Notes: generated by a model from the letters alone, not told the origin. DNA of 64,000 bases from Dechloromonas denitrificans (GCF_020510685.1 NZ_CP075185.1:1426001-1490000), one strand, 5' to 3'; shown: positions 9,238 to 16,989, counted from the stretch's first letter. A program made the numbers and translations.

Positions 9238-9289
9238 GCGCCCAAAGCGAGCGTCACTTTGGAGGATTGGCCACTTCCGCTTTGGGCGC
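9238..9289. repeat. Inverted repeat between CHAT and DUF2971 genes
   Basis: GCGCCCAAAGC (9238-9248) and GCTTTGGGCGC (9279-9289) are perfect 11-base arms around a 30-base spacer. There is no T-run, so it is not an ordinary terminator. It may be a repeat relic or a structured 3' end. Confidence 0.45.
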
Positions 9290-9330
9290 GTGCGGTAGTG
9301 AACTCGGCCAGCCAGTGACCTGAGCTGCCG

Positions 9331-11742
9331 CTACACATTCGCGGTCGTTGAATGTAGTCCTCGCTCGGCAAGAACCTGTTCGGGATATTTTCCGACAATG
9401 ATAATGCTTTCAGGAGCACCAAGCTGTGTGTGTTTCATTGCTTCGGTCATCCCCGCCCACCTTTCGACATCTTCTTTCAGGGAACCCAAAGTCCTTCCCG
9501 AGCAAGTCGCCAGCTCCTTCAAGAACGCCTCAAACCAGTGAGCTTTGCGACCATTGATTGCGACGTTTGCCGTGAGTAACACGTTATGGAAATCGTCTTC
9601 GCTAAGTGACAAGCGAGCATGGCTCATTAGCCTGCGAAGCACCTCCGTGCAGTGAGACATTCGCAACATGCCAGACACAACTTCGCGCCAAGTGAGCAAC
9701 GTCCTGTACTTAAGCGCATCGGGAACAAACTGTGCGAGTCGTAAACTCATCCTCCCGCTGAATACTGCTGCTTCCAGCGCTCGTATTGGGAGAATGGTAG
9801 CAAGCACAGCACGTGCGCCAAGCGCAAAAGCCGCAGTGGCGACAGAACTATGCGATCCATCTATGGGCTGGGTGTCGCATGCGCTGAACATAACAATCGG
9901 TGGCATTTGAATTCGGTTCTTGAGATCCCATGGATTCAAGGAGGCACCACCGATTACCAAAGTGCCCATCCCCAAGGTTTCGTCAAATCGACCGTGACAA
10001 TCAAAAACGACAATCGCGCCCTCGTAATCGTTCACAGCTGCAACGAATTCACCCTCATTCTCAACGTCAACGATCCGATACCGTATCTTCTGAGATGGCT
10101 CGTTCGTTGTGACAATATTGGTCGCTCGCTCAAATAGAGGTTTGAGCCGATCGTCCGGCGCAAATGAACGTATGACGAGGATTTCCTCGAATCTTTCTTG
10201 TGGCAACACTATTGGAGGTAGGGAACACTGCTGCAGGAACATGTTCCCTGGAAGAGGATTAAGGCGCGACGTGTCGTAACGAAGGCCCAACGGAAGACCA
10301 TCGGTGGGTAACAGCTCAAGCGGCAGGTCGCTTACGAGTTTCATGCCCTCGACTTGCCCGTTCCTTGCCGGCGCATCGATACGCTGGAGAAAGGGGGGGG
10401 CGATTAGTGACCGCATCTTTTGTCCTAACCTTGTCATGAGACGGGAAGTCTTCCACTCGATCCTTCTCTGCGCTTCTGCTCTTGTGCAGTCTGCAAGCAT
10501 CTTCAGGTCACCTCGAATCGAATTGAGCCTCGGTTCAAGACGTAACACTGGAACAAGAGAAGCCGCCGCAAGCAGTGACAAGCCGGAGGTAAAAGTGCGC
10601 ATGTCATCCCCCCGCAGCTGGTTCATAGCCAAGTAAAGCTTTCCGACTGCAGGTTTGCCGAACTCGTCCACCTTGACCGAGTCGAAGTAGGTCTTCGCCT
10701 GCACGACTGACGCATAAGCGAGCTTGAGGTCTTCGCGGACTTCTGGTGCCGACTCTTGGACTAGTGCCCTCCAGTTCTCGTAGTGCCCCCAGTACACGCT
10801 TGCTACAGCCAATACGTAGCGGTGGTCTCGTGGCACATTTGGCATGCCCTTAAGTAAGCGCTCGCGCTCCTCAGCTACTGCGTCGGCGCTTTCGCAAATT
10901 CGGCTTATGTAGGTCTCGGAGCTGTTGTCGGCCATCAAAGGCTGGCTTATGGGCTTGCTTCGGTGAAACTTCCATCCGAATGCCGCTAACGCGATCTCGT
11001 TAGGCATCACAAGATTGTGGTGTCCAGCCTGGAGGTGGTGCTTTCTCGGACGAACCTGGGGTTGAGCCGCTATGAGTTGTCTTGCTTGGCGCACAAATGC
11101 TTTCCATTCATCTCGACTGGCTAGCGCGTCCAGCACTTCTCTTGTGTACTTGGAGATACCGTTTGTGAATAGGTCTCTTATGCTGATGTGGCTACCACCC
11201 GGAATTGATGAAGCATGAAGGACCGGCGTTTCGACATCCTTGAGAATCAAGTCAACTGCATCCGCCACCGTGTCGTCGTTGGTCAAGAAGACCTGAAACG
11301 GTGTGCCAACCATCCGGTGGACTTCAGCAACCGCGTCGATACTGATTGGAGTAACAACTGGCCAGATTCCCCGGAGAAGGCGCTGAACCAGCACAAAACT
11401 TCGATCGGAGTGAGGTTCGCGAATGTCGGCGGGAAGCGTTGCAGCCACCATTAGAGGTTCCGCCGCGGCATGAAGTCCTGGGGTGTACCACCCCAGCGGG
11501 CTCGCTTCCTCCATATTCTGGGGCAGATGAGGAACAAAGTAGAACACCTTGAACCTACGTTCCATAGCAGTTATTAGCGCGTAGGCTCGCCCCTCTTCGG
11601 GAGACAGCCCACCGAAGAGCTGTTCGGACGGCCCATCCACTGCGGATTCCGTACTGCGTTTTCGTTTGTTTCTTCGTTTCGTCAAGACAATCTCCGTCAC
11701 TAACTTCCGATTAAGTCTCGACCGCAGCCAACGCGGAAACAC
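9331..11742 (-). CDS. CHAT-domain caspase-like protease
   Basis: 803 residues from the first Met; a GTG 13 codons later is an alternative start. The C-terminal third is a CHAT domain: catalytic His583 in VVFDCHGRFDE and Cys622 in VMFSACDTQPIDGSHS, followed by the conserved AAFALGARAVLATILPI. The N-terminal ~450 residues are not recognised; they begin basic (KRRNKRKRS) and hold a mixed alpha/beta region (FYFVPHLPQNM, FQVFLTNDDTVADAVDLIL) then helices. CHAT proteases act in bacterial self-killing and anti-phage systems such as the Craspase TPR-CHAT and gasdermin-linked loci. No TPR array or gasdermin is visible here. It shares a strand with DUF2971 downstream and PIN- and HEPN-like genes upstream. 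A defence role is inferred. Confidence 0.8.
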   Translation of the reverse strand: MFPRWLRSRLNRKLVTEIVLTKRRNKRKRSTESAVDGPSEQLFGGLSPEEGRAYALITAMERRFKVFYFVPHLPQNMEEASPLGWYTPGLHAAAEPLMVAATLPADIREPHSDRSFVLVQRLLRGIWPVVTPISIDAVAEVHRMVGTPFQVFLTNDDTVADAVDLILKDVETPVLHASSIPGGSHISIRDLFTNGISKYTREVLDALASRDEWKAFVRQARQLIAAQPQVRPRKHHLQAGHHNLVMPNEIALAAFGWKFHRSKPISQPLMADNSSETYISRICESADAVAEERERLLKGMPNVPRDHRYVLAVASVYWGHYENWRALVQESAPEVREDLKLAYASVVQAKTYFDSVKVDEFGKPAVGKLYLAMNQLRGDDMRTFTSGLSLLAAASLVPVLRLEPRLNSIRGDLKMLADCTRAEAQRRIEWKTSRLMTRLGQKMRSLIAPPFLQRIDAPARNGQVEGMKLVSDLPLELLPTDGLPLGLRYDTSRLNPLPGNMFLQQCSLPPIVLPQERFEEILVIRSFAPDDRLKPLFERATNIVTTNEPSQKIRYRIVDVENEGEFVAAVNDYEGAIVVFDCHGRFDETLGMGTLVIGGASLNPWDLKNRIQMPPIVMFSACDTQPIDGSHSSVATAAFALGARAVLATILPIRALEAAVFSGRMSLRLAQFVPDALKYRTLLTWREVVSGMLRMSHCTEVLRRLMSHARLSLSEDDFHNVLLTANVAINGRKAHWFEAFLKELATCSGRTLGSLKEDVERWAGMTEAMKHTQLGAPESIIIVGKYPEQVLAERGLHSTTANV

Positions 11743-11926
11743 CTCAGCCGTTGTCGCTGCCCATATGCATAGGCTCGTGCGGCATCTGTCGGTGGCCGGA
11801 GCCGCGATACGTGGTTCGCGGCGGGTCCGACTACTATAGCGCCGAGGGGATAAGCATTCATTGAGTCTTATTTTCTAGCTTGGTGGATTCGGACATTAGA
11901 GGCCGCCGCGCATTGTGAATGATGAT

Positions 11927-12020
11927 GCCCAATGTGCTCGCTCAGGGGCGACCGGAGGCTGAAGGCCGAAGGGAACCGAGATACGCAGCTTCTCGGGCGC
12001 CCTGGAGCGGCGGGGTAGCC
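11927..12020 (-). repeat. attC-like site ending the PIN cassette
   Basis: Read on the minus strand: GGCTACC (R''-like), then CGCTCCAGGGCG, a variable loop, CGCCCCTGAGCG, and ATTGGGC (R'-like; consensus GTTRRRY). The two inner arms pair with single-base bulges, as attC sites do. The length of 94 bases is within the attC range. It follows the PIN gene stop immediately. Confidence 0.6.
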
Positions 12021-12021
12021 A

Positions 12022-12561
12022 TCATTTGGAAAGCTCAGCCCGAATAAAAGTTGCAAGCGGTTCTCCGGCGTTCCATTTCTTTAGATCGACGACGGTGCCA
12101 CCGTACATATTCTTGGCGCGCTTTAGCGCTCCTTTTCCATCGCAGGTCAGGACAACTGATACCGTCGATCTCGCGGCAAGCGAGACGTCGGCCTCATTTT
12201 TGTATAGACCGGTGGGTCTCATGGTTGGGCCAACCGAAGACCTCTCCGCGCGGAGAACCGCCAACTCTTCCTCGCTTGCAAAACGCCCACAATCAAAGCC
12301 AGCGACTCGTTGTTGCTCCGGCGGTAGAGATTCATCGTTGAACCCAAAATACGTATCGGTAGAAATAATTTTGTCATTCAGAGCGGCCTCGACATACTGA
12401 CGTTTGTCAGGGGGCATTTGAGCGATTTCAAATTCCGCTTCCTTTGTTATCTGAATAGAAAATTGATCGCTAGGAAATTCCAAGTGCAAATCAATGCCCC
12501 TGTCGAAGAATGCATCCCAAGCGTTGCTGTCGACAAACAGAGAAATCGGTATGGTGCTCAT
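12022..12561 (-). CDS. PIN-like nuclease domain protein (integron cassette gene)
   Basis: About 179 residues from the ATG at 12561; an upstream TTG is part of the cassette end and is not a likely start. The pattern fits a PIN-like fold: FVDSNAWDAFF near the N-terminus with an acidic Asp, a conserved Glu in TKEAEFEIAQM, NEADVSLAARS with Glu/Asp in the third acidic position, then VSVVLTCDGKGALKRAKNM and a final GGTVVDL strand. PIN proteins are metal-dependent RNases, often toxins. No antitoxin-sized partner is next to it, but the HEPN-like cassette precedes it. The gene fills a cassette whose start (TTGGCCATCATG) is nearly complementary to its own end. The acidic triad was read by eye. Confidence 0.65.
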   Translation of the reverse strand: MSTIPISLFVDSNAWDAFFDRGIDLHLEFPSDQFSIQITKEAEFEIAQMPPDKRQYVEAALNDKIISTDTYFGFNDESLPPEQQRVAGFDCGRFASEEELAVLRAERSSVGPTMRPTGLYKNEADVSLAARSTVSVVLTCDGKGALKRAKNMYGGTVVDLKKWNAGEPLATFIRAELSK

Positions 12562-12564
12562 GAT

Positions 12565-12630
12565 GGCCAACGTAGAAGTGAGCGTCCTGCGCGGCTCTTT
12601 GCGCAGGTCCGCTCGACTGCTGGGTTGGGG
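12565..12630 (-). repeat. attC-like site ending the HEPN cassette
   Basis: On the minus strand: CCCCAAC (R''-like), then GAGCGGACCTGCGC, a short loop, GCGCAGGACGCTC, and GTTGGCC (R'-like). The arms pair with one extra base in the left arm, the extrahelical base that marks attC sites. Total length is 66 bases, the same as the site at 16143-16208. Confidence 0.72.
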
Positions 12631-12637
12631 GTAGGTG

Positions 12638-13171
12638 TCACGAGCCCACCCCTTTAAGTTGAAGTTCGACCTTTAGAAAGGACTTGGACAAGCGAGCTAG
12701 GTCGGATAAGTAGCTTCGTGCGATGAAACCTTCCACGCCAGAAAATGGTTTTCCCGCTGAGTCCGTGGGATATCGGTACCGTTGGTCAAGGGTTTTGTGG
12801 TGTTCATCAATAAGTGCCTCCAGCTCGGGAAATAGTGCCAAGTTACCGAGAGCTTCAACGCCAAAGGGAACTTCAAACCGAAAGTTTTCGCCGGGAAGAG
12901 CTTGCTCATACTCACCGACGAGGTTCACCAAGTTGTGGGTCTTTGGTGGTTGCCGATTCCTCGCCTTTGAAATTGCACCCTTGAGAAACAGTTCAATGGC
13001 ATGGCGGCAGAGATGAAGAATTACTCGACTGTTGGAGTACTGAGGCGTGTAATCGTCGTTGACCATTGCTTCGCAAAGAACGCGACTGCCCTCAAGATAG
13101 CTGCGTGCCAAAGAGAAATACTGATCCGGAACAGATAGGCAGTCCATTTCAGAAGAGTGAAGCATCTTCAC
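12638..13171 (-). CDS. HEPN-like domain protein (integron cassette gene)
   Basis: 177 residues, mostly helical. Residues ~45-85 read LHLCRHAIELFLKGAIS, KARNRQPPKTHNLVNLV, matching the HEPN pattern (RxAxExxLKxxL, a linker with Pro, then THxLxxL). HEPN proteins are often RNases or their partners in toxin-antitoxin and defence loci. A clear RX4-6H active motif is not certain here, so it may be a non-catalytic member. It occupies a cassette with perfect 11-base inverted ends (12624-12634 and 13178-13188), followed directly by the PIN-like cassette. Both could be expressed from an upstream promoter as a unit. Confidence 0.7.
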   Translation of the reverse strand: MKMLHSSEMDCLSVPDQYFSLARSYLEGSRVLCEAMVNDDYTPQYSNSRVILHLCRHAIELFLKGAISKARNRQPPKTHNLVNLVGEYEQALPGENFRFEVPFGVEALGNLALFPELEALIDEHHKTLDQRYRYPTDSAGKPFSGVEGFIARSYLSDLARLSKSFLKVELQLKGVGS

Positions 13172-13181
13172 GGCTTGCTAC

Positions 13182-13234
13182 CCCCAACAGTTATTCAGCG
13201 GCCCCACCGGTCCGCATATTGATAATCGTAAAAC
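13182..13234 (-). repeat. Degenerate attC-like site before the HEPN cassette
   Basis: On the minus strand: GTTTTAC, ATTATCA, a small GCGGACC/GGGCCGC hairpin with a bulge, then CTGAATAACTGTTGGGG. The last part is nearly identical to GTGAATAACTGTTGGGC at 16708-16724, which supports a shared origin. The R'' half is degenerate. Confidence 0.5.
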
Positions 13235-13330
13235 ATTGGTATTTGTACGGGATGTTGATGTGCTGTTGTTCTCGCGTCGGTCTTTGTGCAAAATGACCTG
13301 GTCCTAATGCTTAGCTGGCTCATATTGCTG

Positions 13331-14311
13331 ATGTACTCAAATTCTCAGAAAGAAGCTGTCGGCATAAGGGTTGTCGCCACATTTGTGCGTGAGCCGTGGG
13401 CGTGCGGTTGGCAGGAGTATGAGGCCAGAAACGACAACGGGGTAGACGGGGTCGTGATTATGCGCAAGGGGCAAAGGGAGACCGGCGGTCTTGTTTTTGT
13501 CCAGGTCAAGTGCGGCGGAAATGGGTATCGTCAGGATCAGCAGCAGCACCCCGATAAAGTTGGGGTCAGCCTCGGCGGCAGCTACTTAATAAAACACAAG
13601 AATCGCTGGAAGGCGGTAAACGGTCCTTGCGTCATCGTTTTCGTCGACGACGCCGTGGATAAAAAGAATCCGCCTGCGTGGTGGGCCGATCTGAAGAGCG
13701 AGGATACGTACTCGAAGACGAATTCTGGCTTGCTTCTCATTCCGAAGGGGCAGCGCTTTGGCTCCCACACAAAAGGTGATTTTCATCGTTTGTGTGGTTC
13801 CGGACCTATCGACAAGACACTACCGGTTATCACGGCTGAAAGGGCTGATCTGATCATTCCAGCCGCCAATCAGACAATGCATAAAGCCGCGCGGGGCTTC
13901 TACAAGCAATGGTCGATTGATGCATATGCCTCTCTGACGGGCAATCCATGCATCGGGCATGTACTAGTGAATCGGGTCGGCTGGCGCCATATAACTGGTC
14001 AGAGCCGGTTGAGGGAGCGCCAGTTTCAGAGTCTTACGCTGCTCGGAATCGCGAAACGGATGGTTAACGAGCTAGACGACGTCGAAATGCTTGGACGGGC
14101 ATCCGTCGAAGCGCTGGGTGGAGGAGATCAGAAGATAACTGACCATTTGGGACTGCGCGCCAACGTAATTTTTCCGCATCGGCACCAGGCTGTAATCCAG
14201 GTTGTACTTCGGCGGGAAAGAGTGATTACTACATCAGCATCTACGCCGCCACAGCAGAAAGTTTGGTTTCTTTCGGTTTATGAACTACGCCGAGGAGTCA
14301 AGCAAGAGTAG
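13331..14311 (+). CDS. DUF4365-type nuclease with an extra C-terminal domain
   Basis: About 326 residues from the ATG at 13331; an upstream start at 13286 would add a hydrophobic leader that does not fit the family. The N-terminal ~110 residues fit DUF4365, a PD-(D/E)XK-type nuclease fold: EAVGIRVVATFV helix, DNGVDGVVIM strand with the Asp, then GLVFVQVKCGG with the QxK motif. The C-terminal part (GHVLVNRVGWRHITGQSR, later QQKVWFLSVYEL) resembles small RNase-like BECR domains carried by phage proteins, which I hold weakly. It is the only plus-strand gene in this cluster. A GCCCAAC motif lies 13 bases beyond its stop. Confidence 0.65.
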   Translation: MYSNSQKEAVGIRVVATFVREPWACGWQEYEARNDNGVDGVVIMRKGQRETGGLVFVQVKCGGNGYRQDQQQHPDKVGVSLGGSYLIKHKNRWKAVNGPCVIVFVDDAVDKKNPPAWWADLKSEDTYSKTNSGLLLIPKGQRFGSHTKGDFHRLCGSGPIDKTLPVITAERADLIIPAANQTMHKAARGFYKQWSIDAYASLTGNPCIGHVLVNRVGWRHITGQSRLRERQFQSLTLLGIAKRMVNELDDVEMLGRASVEALGGGDQKITDHLGLRANVIFPHRHQAVIQVVLRRERVITTSASTPPQQKVWFLSVYELRRGVKQE

Positions 14312-14654
14312 GTGTGCGCTAGCCCAACCAGTTGAGTACTAACGAAGCGTCAGTTCAAGCCGGCCCCTAGAAAACCAACCTGTACCTACTTTGGAGTCTG
14401 ACACGCAATTACTCTCCAAAAGTTGCGCCGCGCACAATCGCAGTATGGCAGATCGCTGGTCGCTTTGCAGAGAACACTCAACGGTTGTGCAAGCGCAACA
14501 TGGAGATGATGGTTACGCGACTGAATCGCCCCGTATTTCGTAGATGGTTCTGATCGTCGGCTTGGCAACTAAACCGGCCGGATTGCTCGACGGATCTGAG
14601 CGGCGGCTTTGGCCGACTTTCAGACGATAACACCGCCGAAAAATCCACTCCAGC
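14312..14654. other. Non-coding stretch with a possible attC relic
   Basis: No gene. GCCCAAC at about 14331 and a short hairpin (ACTGACG/CGTTAGT on the minus strand) just after it look like a worn attC end, but the opposite half-site is missing. Further right are short GC-rich palindromic pieces around 14590-14630. Confidence 0.35.
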
Positions 14655-15122
14655 TTAGTTTTCAGGAATGCTAACCTGGACAATTGCCAAGTATTTATCC
14701 CCGGCCACATCACCTTTGATCTGGGTAACGTACTTGGCCTCAAGTCTTCCAAGTAGATCTCGTTCTGTCTCGCCAATTAGGACGACTAGCACCTTATTTC
14801 GGCGTGGGTCCAAGCCTTCGATCTGACCAACCAGGCGATCAAATTCGGTTTTCTTCTTCAAATTGACCTTCAACTCGAAAGCAAGCTCGTCGCATTGAAG
14901 GATACCTTGCCACTTGAGCCAGATATCGATTGTAGTGCCTCGGTGCCGATATTCCTTCTCCAGCTGAGTATCTGCAGGCAATACTTCGCGAAGCACAGCA
15001 AGGAGGTTATTCCGGTATGAAATTTCGGACTTTAGCCGTGGCGGATTCCACTGGCTCACAACCTTTGAAATGACCTGCAACAACCCGTTCCAGCTCACTT
15101 CAAGCTTTTCGATTTTCTTCAT
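14655..15122 (-). CDS. PD-(D/E)XK-like nuclease domain protein
   Basis: 155 residues. The central part EKEYRHRGTTIDIWLKW followed by DELAFELKVNLKKKTEFDRL and GQIEGL has the Asp-(spacer)-Glu-x-Lys pattern of PD-(D/E)XK enzymes: Asp in TIDIWLKW, then ELK, then a helix with a QIEGL motif common in defence-type REase-like proteins. The C-terminus has strands VLVVLIGET and YLAIVQVSI. It starts 36 bases after the NYN gene stop on the same strand, so the pair is probably an operon. Restriction or RNA-processing activity is inferred from fold only. Confidence 0.62.
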   Translation of the reverse strand: MKKIEKLEVSWNGLLQVISKVVSQWNPPRLKSEISYRNNLLAVLREVLPADTQLEKEYRHRGTTIDIWLKWQGILQCDELAFELKVNLKKKTEFDRLVGQIEGLDPRRNKVLVVLIGETERDLLGRLEAKYVTQIKGDVAGDKYLAIVQVSIPEN

Positions 15123-15157
15123 TTTGGAAATATTTGTAAGTAATCCGGCAGCTCAAT

Positions 15158-15784
15158 TCAGTTCGGCAGAGAGTAGCTAACCCCGCTCTCAGTCACAGTC
15201 ACATGCCCCTGCTTCTGCAAAGCGGCCAGAAGAGCCTCAATTTCAGGCTCAGAAAGCGACTTCTGAAAAATACTGTTGATCGTGCTGCCCAGGGTTTTTA
15301 ACTTCCGTGGCTTCGATGCACCCCGACGTTGAAGATCAGCAACAACAATCTCCACTCGCTCAGCCGGTGACTTAGAACATGCTGCCTTGACGATTGGAAT
15401 CTCGGTAACGTCCTTGGATCGACAAGCCAATATCTTCTTGGCTTTCAGGTGCTGGATTAGCGGATCAAATCCCTTGTCGGCAGAAACAATATGGAAGTAC
15501 GCACCGGGTTCAATTCCTGCCAACACCCCGATGTAAAACGCAATGTGGAAGTCCAACGCATTTGAACCGTTGCCGGTGATCTTGATGTACTCAGCCCGAT
15601 TTCCCATCTGCTGCAGGGTATCAGCAACCTCGTAAGTGACCTTTGACTGGTTGGCACCGACAAAGACGAGAACCTTGACGTGTTCCTGATCTAGGACAGC
15701 CATGGCTCCTGGCTGGACGTTTTCATAGTCGATCAGAACATAATTGGTTTTCAAGGTAGTCGGCCTCGGTAATAACGATGGCAT
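15158..15784 (-). CDS. NYN/PIN-like domain protein with C-terminal winged helix
   Basis: 208 residues from the ATG at 15784; a longer frame extends upstream into repeat DNA and is unlikely. The N-terminal half is NYN/PIN-like: NYVLIDYENVQPGAM with the early Asp and Glu, VKVLVFVGANQSKV, the NALDFHIAFYIG segment with Asp, and FHIVSADKGFDPLI with the last Asp. This is the usual acidic arrangement of NYN RNases. The C-terminal ~60 residues (SEPEIEALLAALQKQGHV) look like a winged helix that may bind nucleic acid. It heads a two-gene unit with the PD-(D/E)XK-like gene. It is known as a PIN-like family; function inferred. Confidence 0.75.
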   Translation of the reverse strand: MPSLLPRPTTLKTNYVLIDYENVQPGAMAVLDQEHVKVLVFVGANQSKVTYEVADTLQQMGNRAEYIKITGNGSNALDFHIAFYIGVLAGIEPGAYFHIVSADKGFDPLIQHLKAKKILACRSKDVTEIPIVKAACSKSPAERVEIVVADLQRRGASKPRKLKTLGSTINSIFQKSLSEPEIEALLAALQKQGHVTVTESGVSYSLPN

Positions 15785-15978
15785 TCTAGCGCCATGCATA
15801 CTGATTGGGCCGACTCCTGAAGTCCTTCGCGTACTTCGACGATTAGGACCCGCCTGACAGGAAGAGTCCATGGATCTGTGACTGTCTCAGTTGTGCCCTG
15901 AAGTGGCATCCGTCGTGACGGCGGTCCACCGGTCGGTTTCTGAGTGGAGCGGTCGTACAGCCTAAAGACTGACTGAGT

Positions 15979-16125
15979 GCTGCTCGGCCATAACGGCCAT
16001 TGGCCTGAGGCGCTCAATCGGGCAGTAATCCGCCGCTTACCTGCCGTTCATCCTTGAGAGGTCGGGAACGGCAGCTTTCCTTTCTGGCGAATGCGTACTT
16101 CGTGCCCTTTGCGGACATCGGCCAG
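15979..16125 (+). repeat. Dispersed non-coding repeat, copy B
   Basis: Same orientation and order of blocks as 7749-7892 (TTGGCCTGA, ATCGGGCAG, GAACGGCAGCTTTCC, TCTGGCGAA, GCGTACT). It lies between the upstream region of the NYN gene and the attC-like site at 16143. Confidence 0.65.
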
Positions 16126-16142
16126 TTGGGAAAGCGGACGCT

Positions 16143-16208
16143 CAGGAACGTTTGAATTCACCGGACGCGCGCCGCAGGCGCGAGGTCCGGTGGAATGATG
16201 GGTTGGGC
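16143..16208 (-). repeat. attC-like site ending the 16.2 kb cassette
   Basis: On the minus strand: GCCCAAC (perfect R''), CATCATTCCACCGGAC, a GC-rich hairpin, GTCCGGTGAATTCAAAC, and GTTCCTG in place of R'. The arms ACCGGAC and GTCCGGT pair, and the general layout matches textbook attC sites. The missing GTTRRRY suggests the neighbouring cassette was replaced or lost. Confidence 0.72.
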
Positions 16209-16209
16209 G

Positions 16210-16704
16210 TCATGCGTCAGCCTCGACGAGAGATGGCTCGCACGAGCGCAGGATGCCACGAACGGTTTGAGCCAGAGCCGTGTGGTCAAAATCCTTGGGC
16301 TTGCACTTAGCCGTGGCTATTCGTTCGATCGATGAAACGAGCGCATCGCCAAGCATTTTCAACTGCTCAGACGTGGATAGGTGCTTGACTGCCTTCCACT
16401 CCAACTGCCCAACGGAGATGAATGTCTTGTGCTTTGGCCGGTAGCTCATGTAGTTACTCATTGAAGTGAACCACGTCCCCCACTCCTCCAACTCACCGAT
16501 CTCGAACCCAAAGCGGAACTCGTCGATTGAGTCCCCAAATGACATTGCCAACAGTTTGCCGGCTACAAAATCTTCAAACTTTGGAATGCTCACCCGCCAC
16601 AACCCGGTTTCTGGCGGTGCGCCGTAGTAGACAGGGCGATCCTTTTGCGAATGCCCGGCAAAGATAACCTCCCCGCCGCATGTGACCTGGATACTGAATT
16701 TCAT
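16210..16704 (-). CDS. Hypothetical protein in an integron-type cassette
   Basis: 164 residues from the ATG at 16704, 9 bases inside the cassette start; the TTG further up belongs to the attC core. Not recognised. A short N-terminal strand region (KFSIQVTCGGEVIFAG) is followed by FEDFVAGKLLAMSFGDSID, an aromatic stretch (GTWFTSMSNYMSYRPKHK) and a helical C-terminus. No signal peptide or membrane segment is visible. The stop codon lies within the inverted cassette end, the tight packing usual for cassette genes. Confidence 0.65.
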   Translation of the reverse strand: MKFSIQVTCGGEVIFAGHSQKDRPVYYGAPPETGLWRVSIPKFEDFVAGKLLAMSFGDSIDEFRFGFEIGELEEWGTWFTSMSNYMSYRPKHKTFISVGQLEWKAVKHLSTSEQLKMLGDALVSSIERIATAKCKPKDFDHTALAQTVRGILRSCEPSLVEADA

Positions 16705-16707
16705 GAC

Positions 16708-16783
16708 GCCCAACAGTTATTCACGAGCAGAAACGTCCGGGTTATTGCTAATAATACGGACACGATTGAATCGCCTGTAAGGT
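16708..16783 (-). repeat. attC-like site before the 16.2 kb cassette
   Basis: On the minus strand: ACCTTAC (one mismatch to RYYYAAC), GATTCAATCG, GTCCG/CGGAC inner arms, CGTGAATAACT, and GTTGGGC (perfect GTTRRRY). It would belong to a lost preceding cassette or be the array head. Confidence 0.55.
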
Positions 16784-16989
16784 TTTGAATGACATGGAGA
16801 TTATCCTATGCGGGTCTCCTTATCAATCAAGAATCATACGGACAGAGCCAAGGTCGGCTATGCGGCGTTTTCTTGAGTGGCTGCTCCTGGCCGATTGGGT
16901 GAGCTGGCACGCGCGCCTTTAAGCCGACATTCGCTAAAACCTAGAATTTTGAATGGCCGAAATGCGGAACGGGCATCACTGAGTACAAC

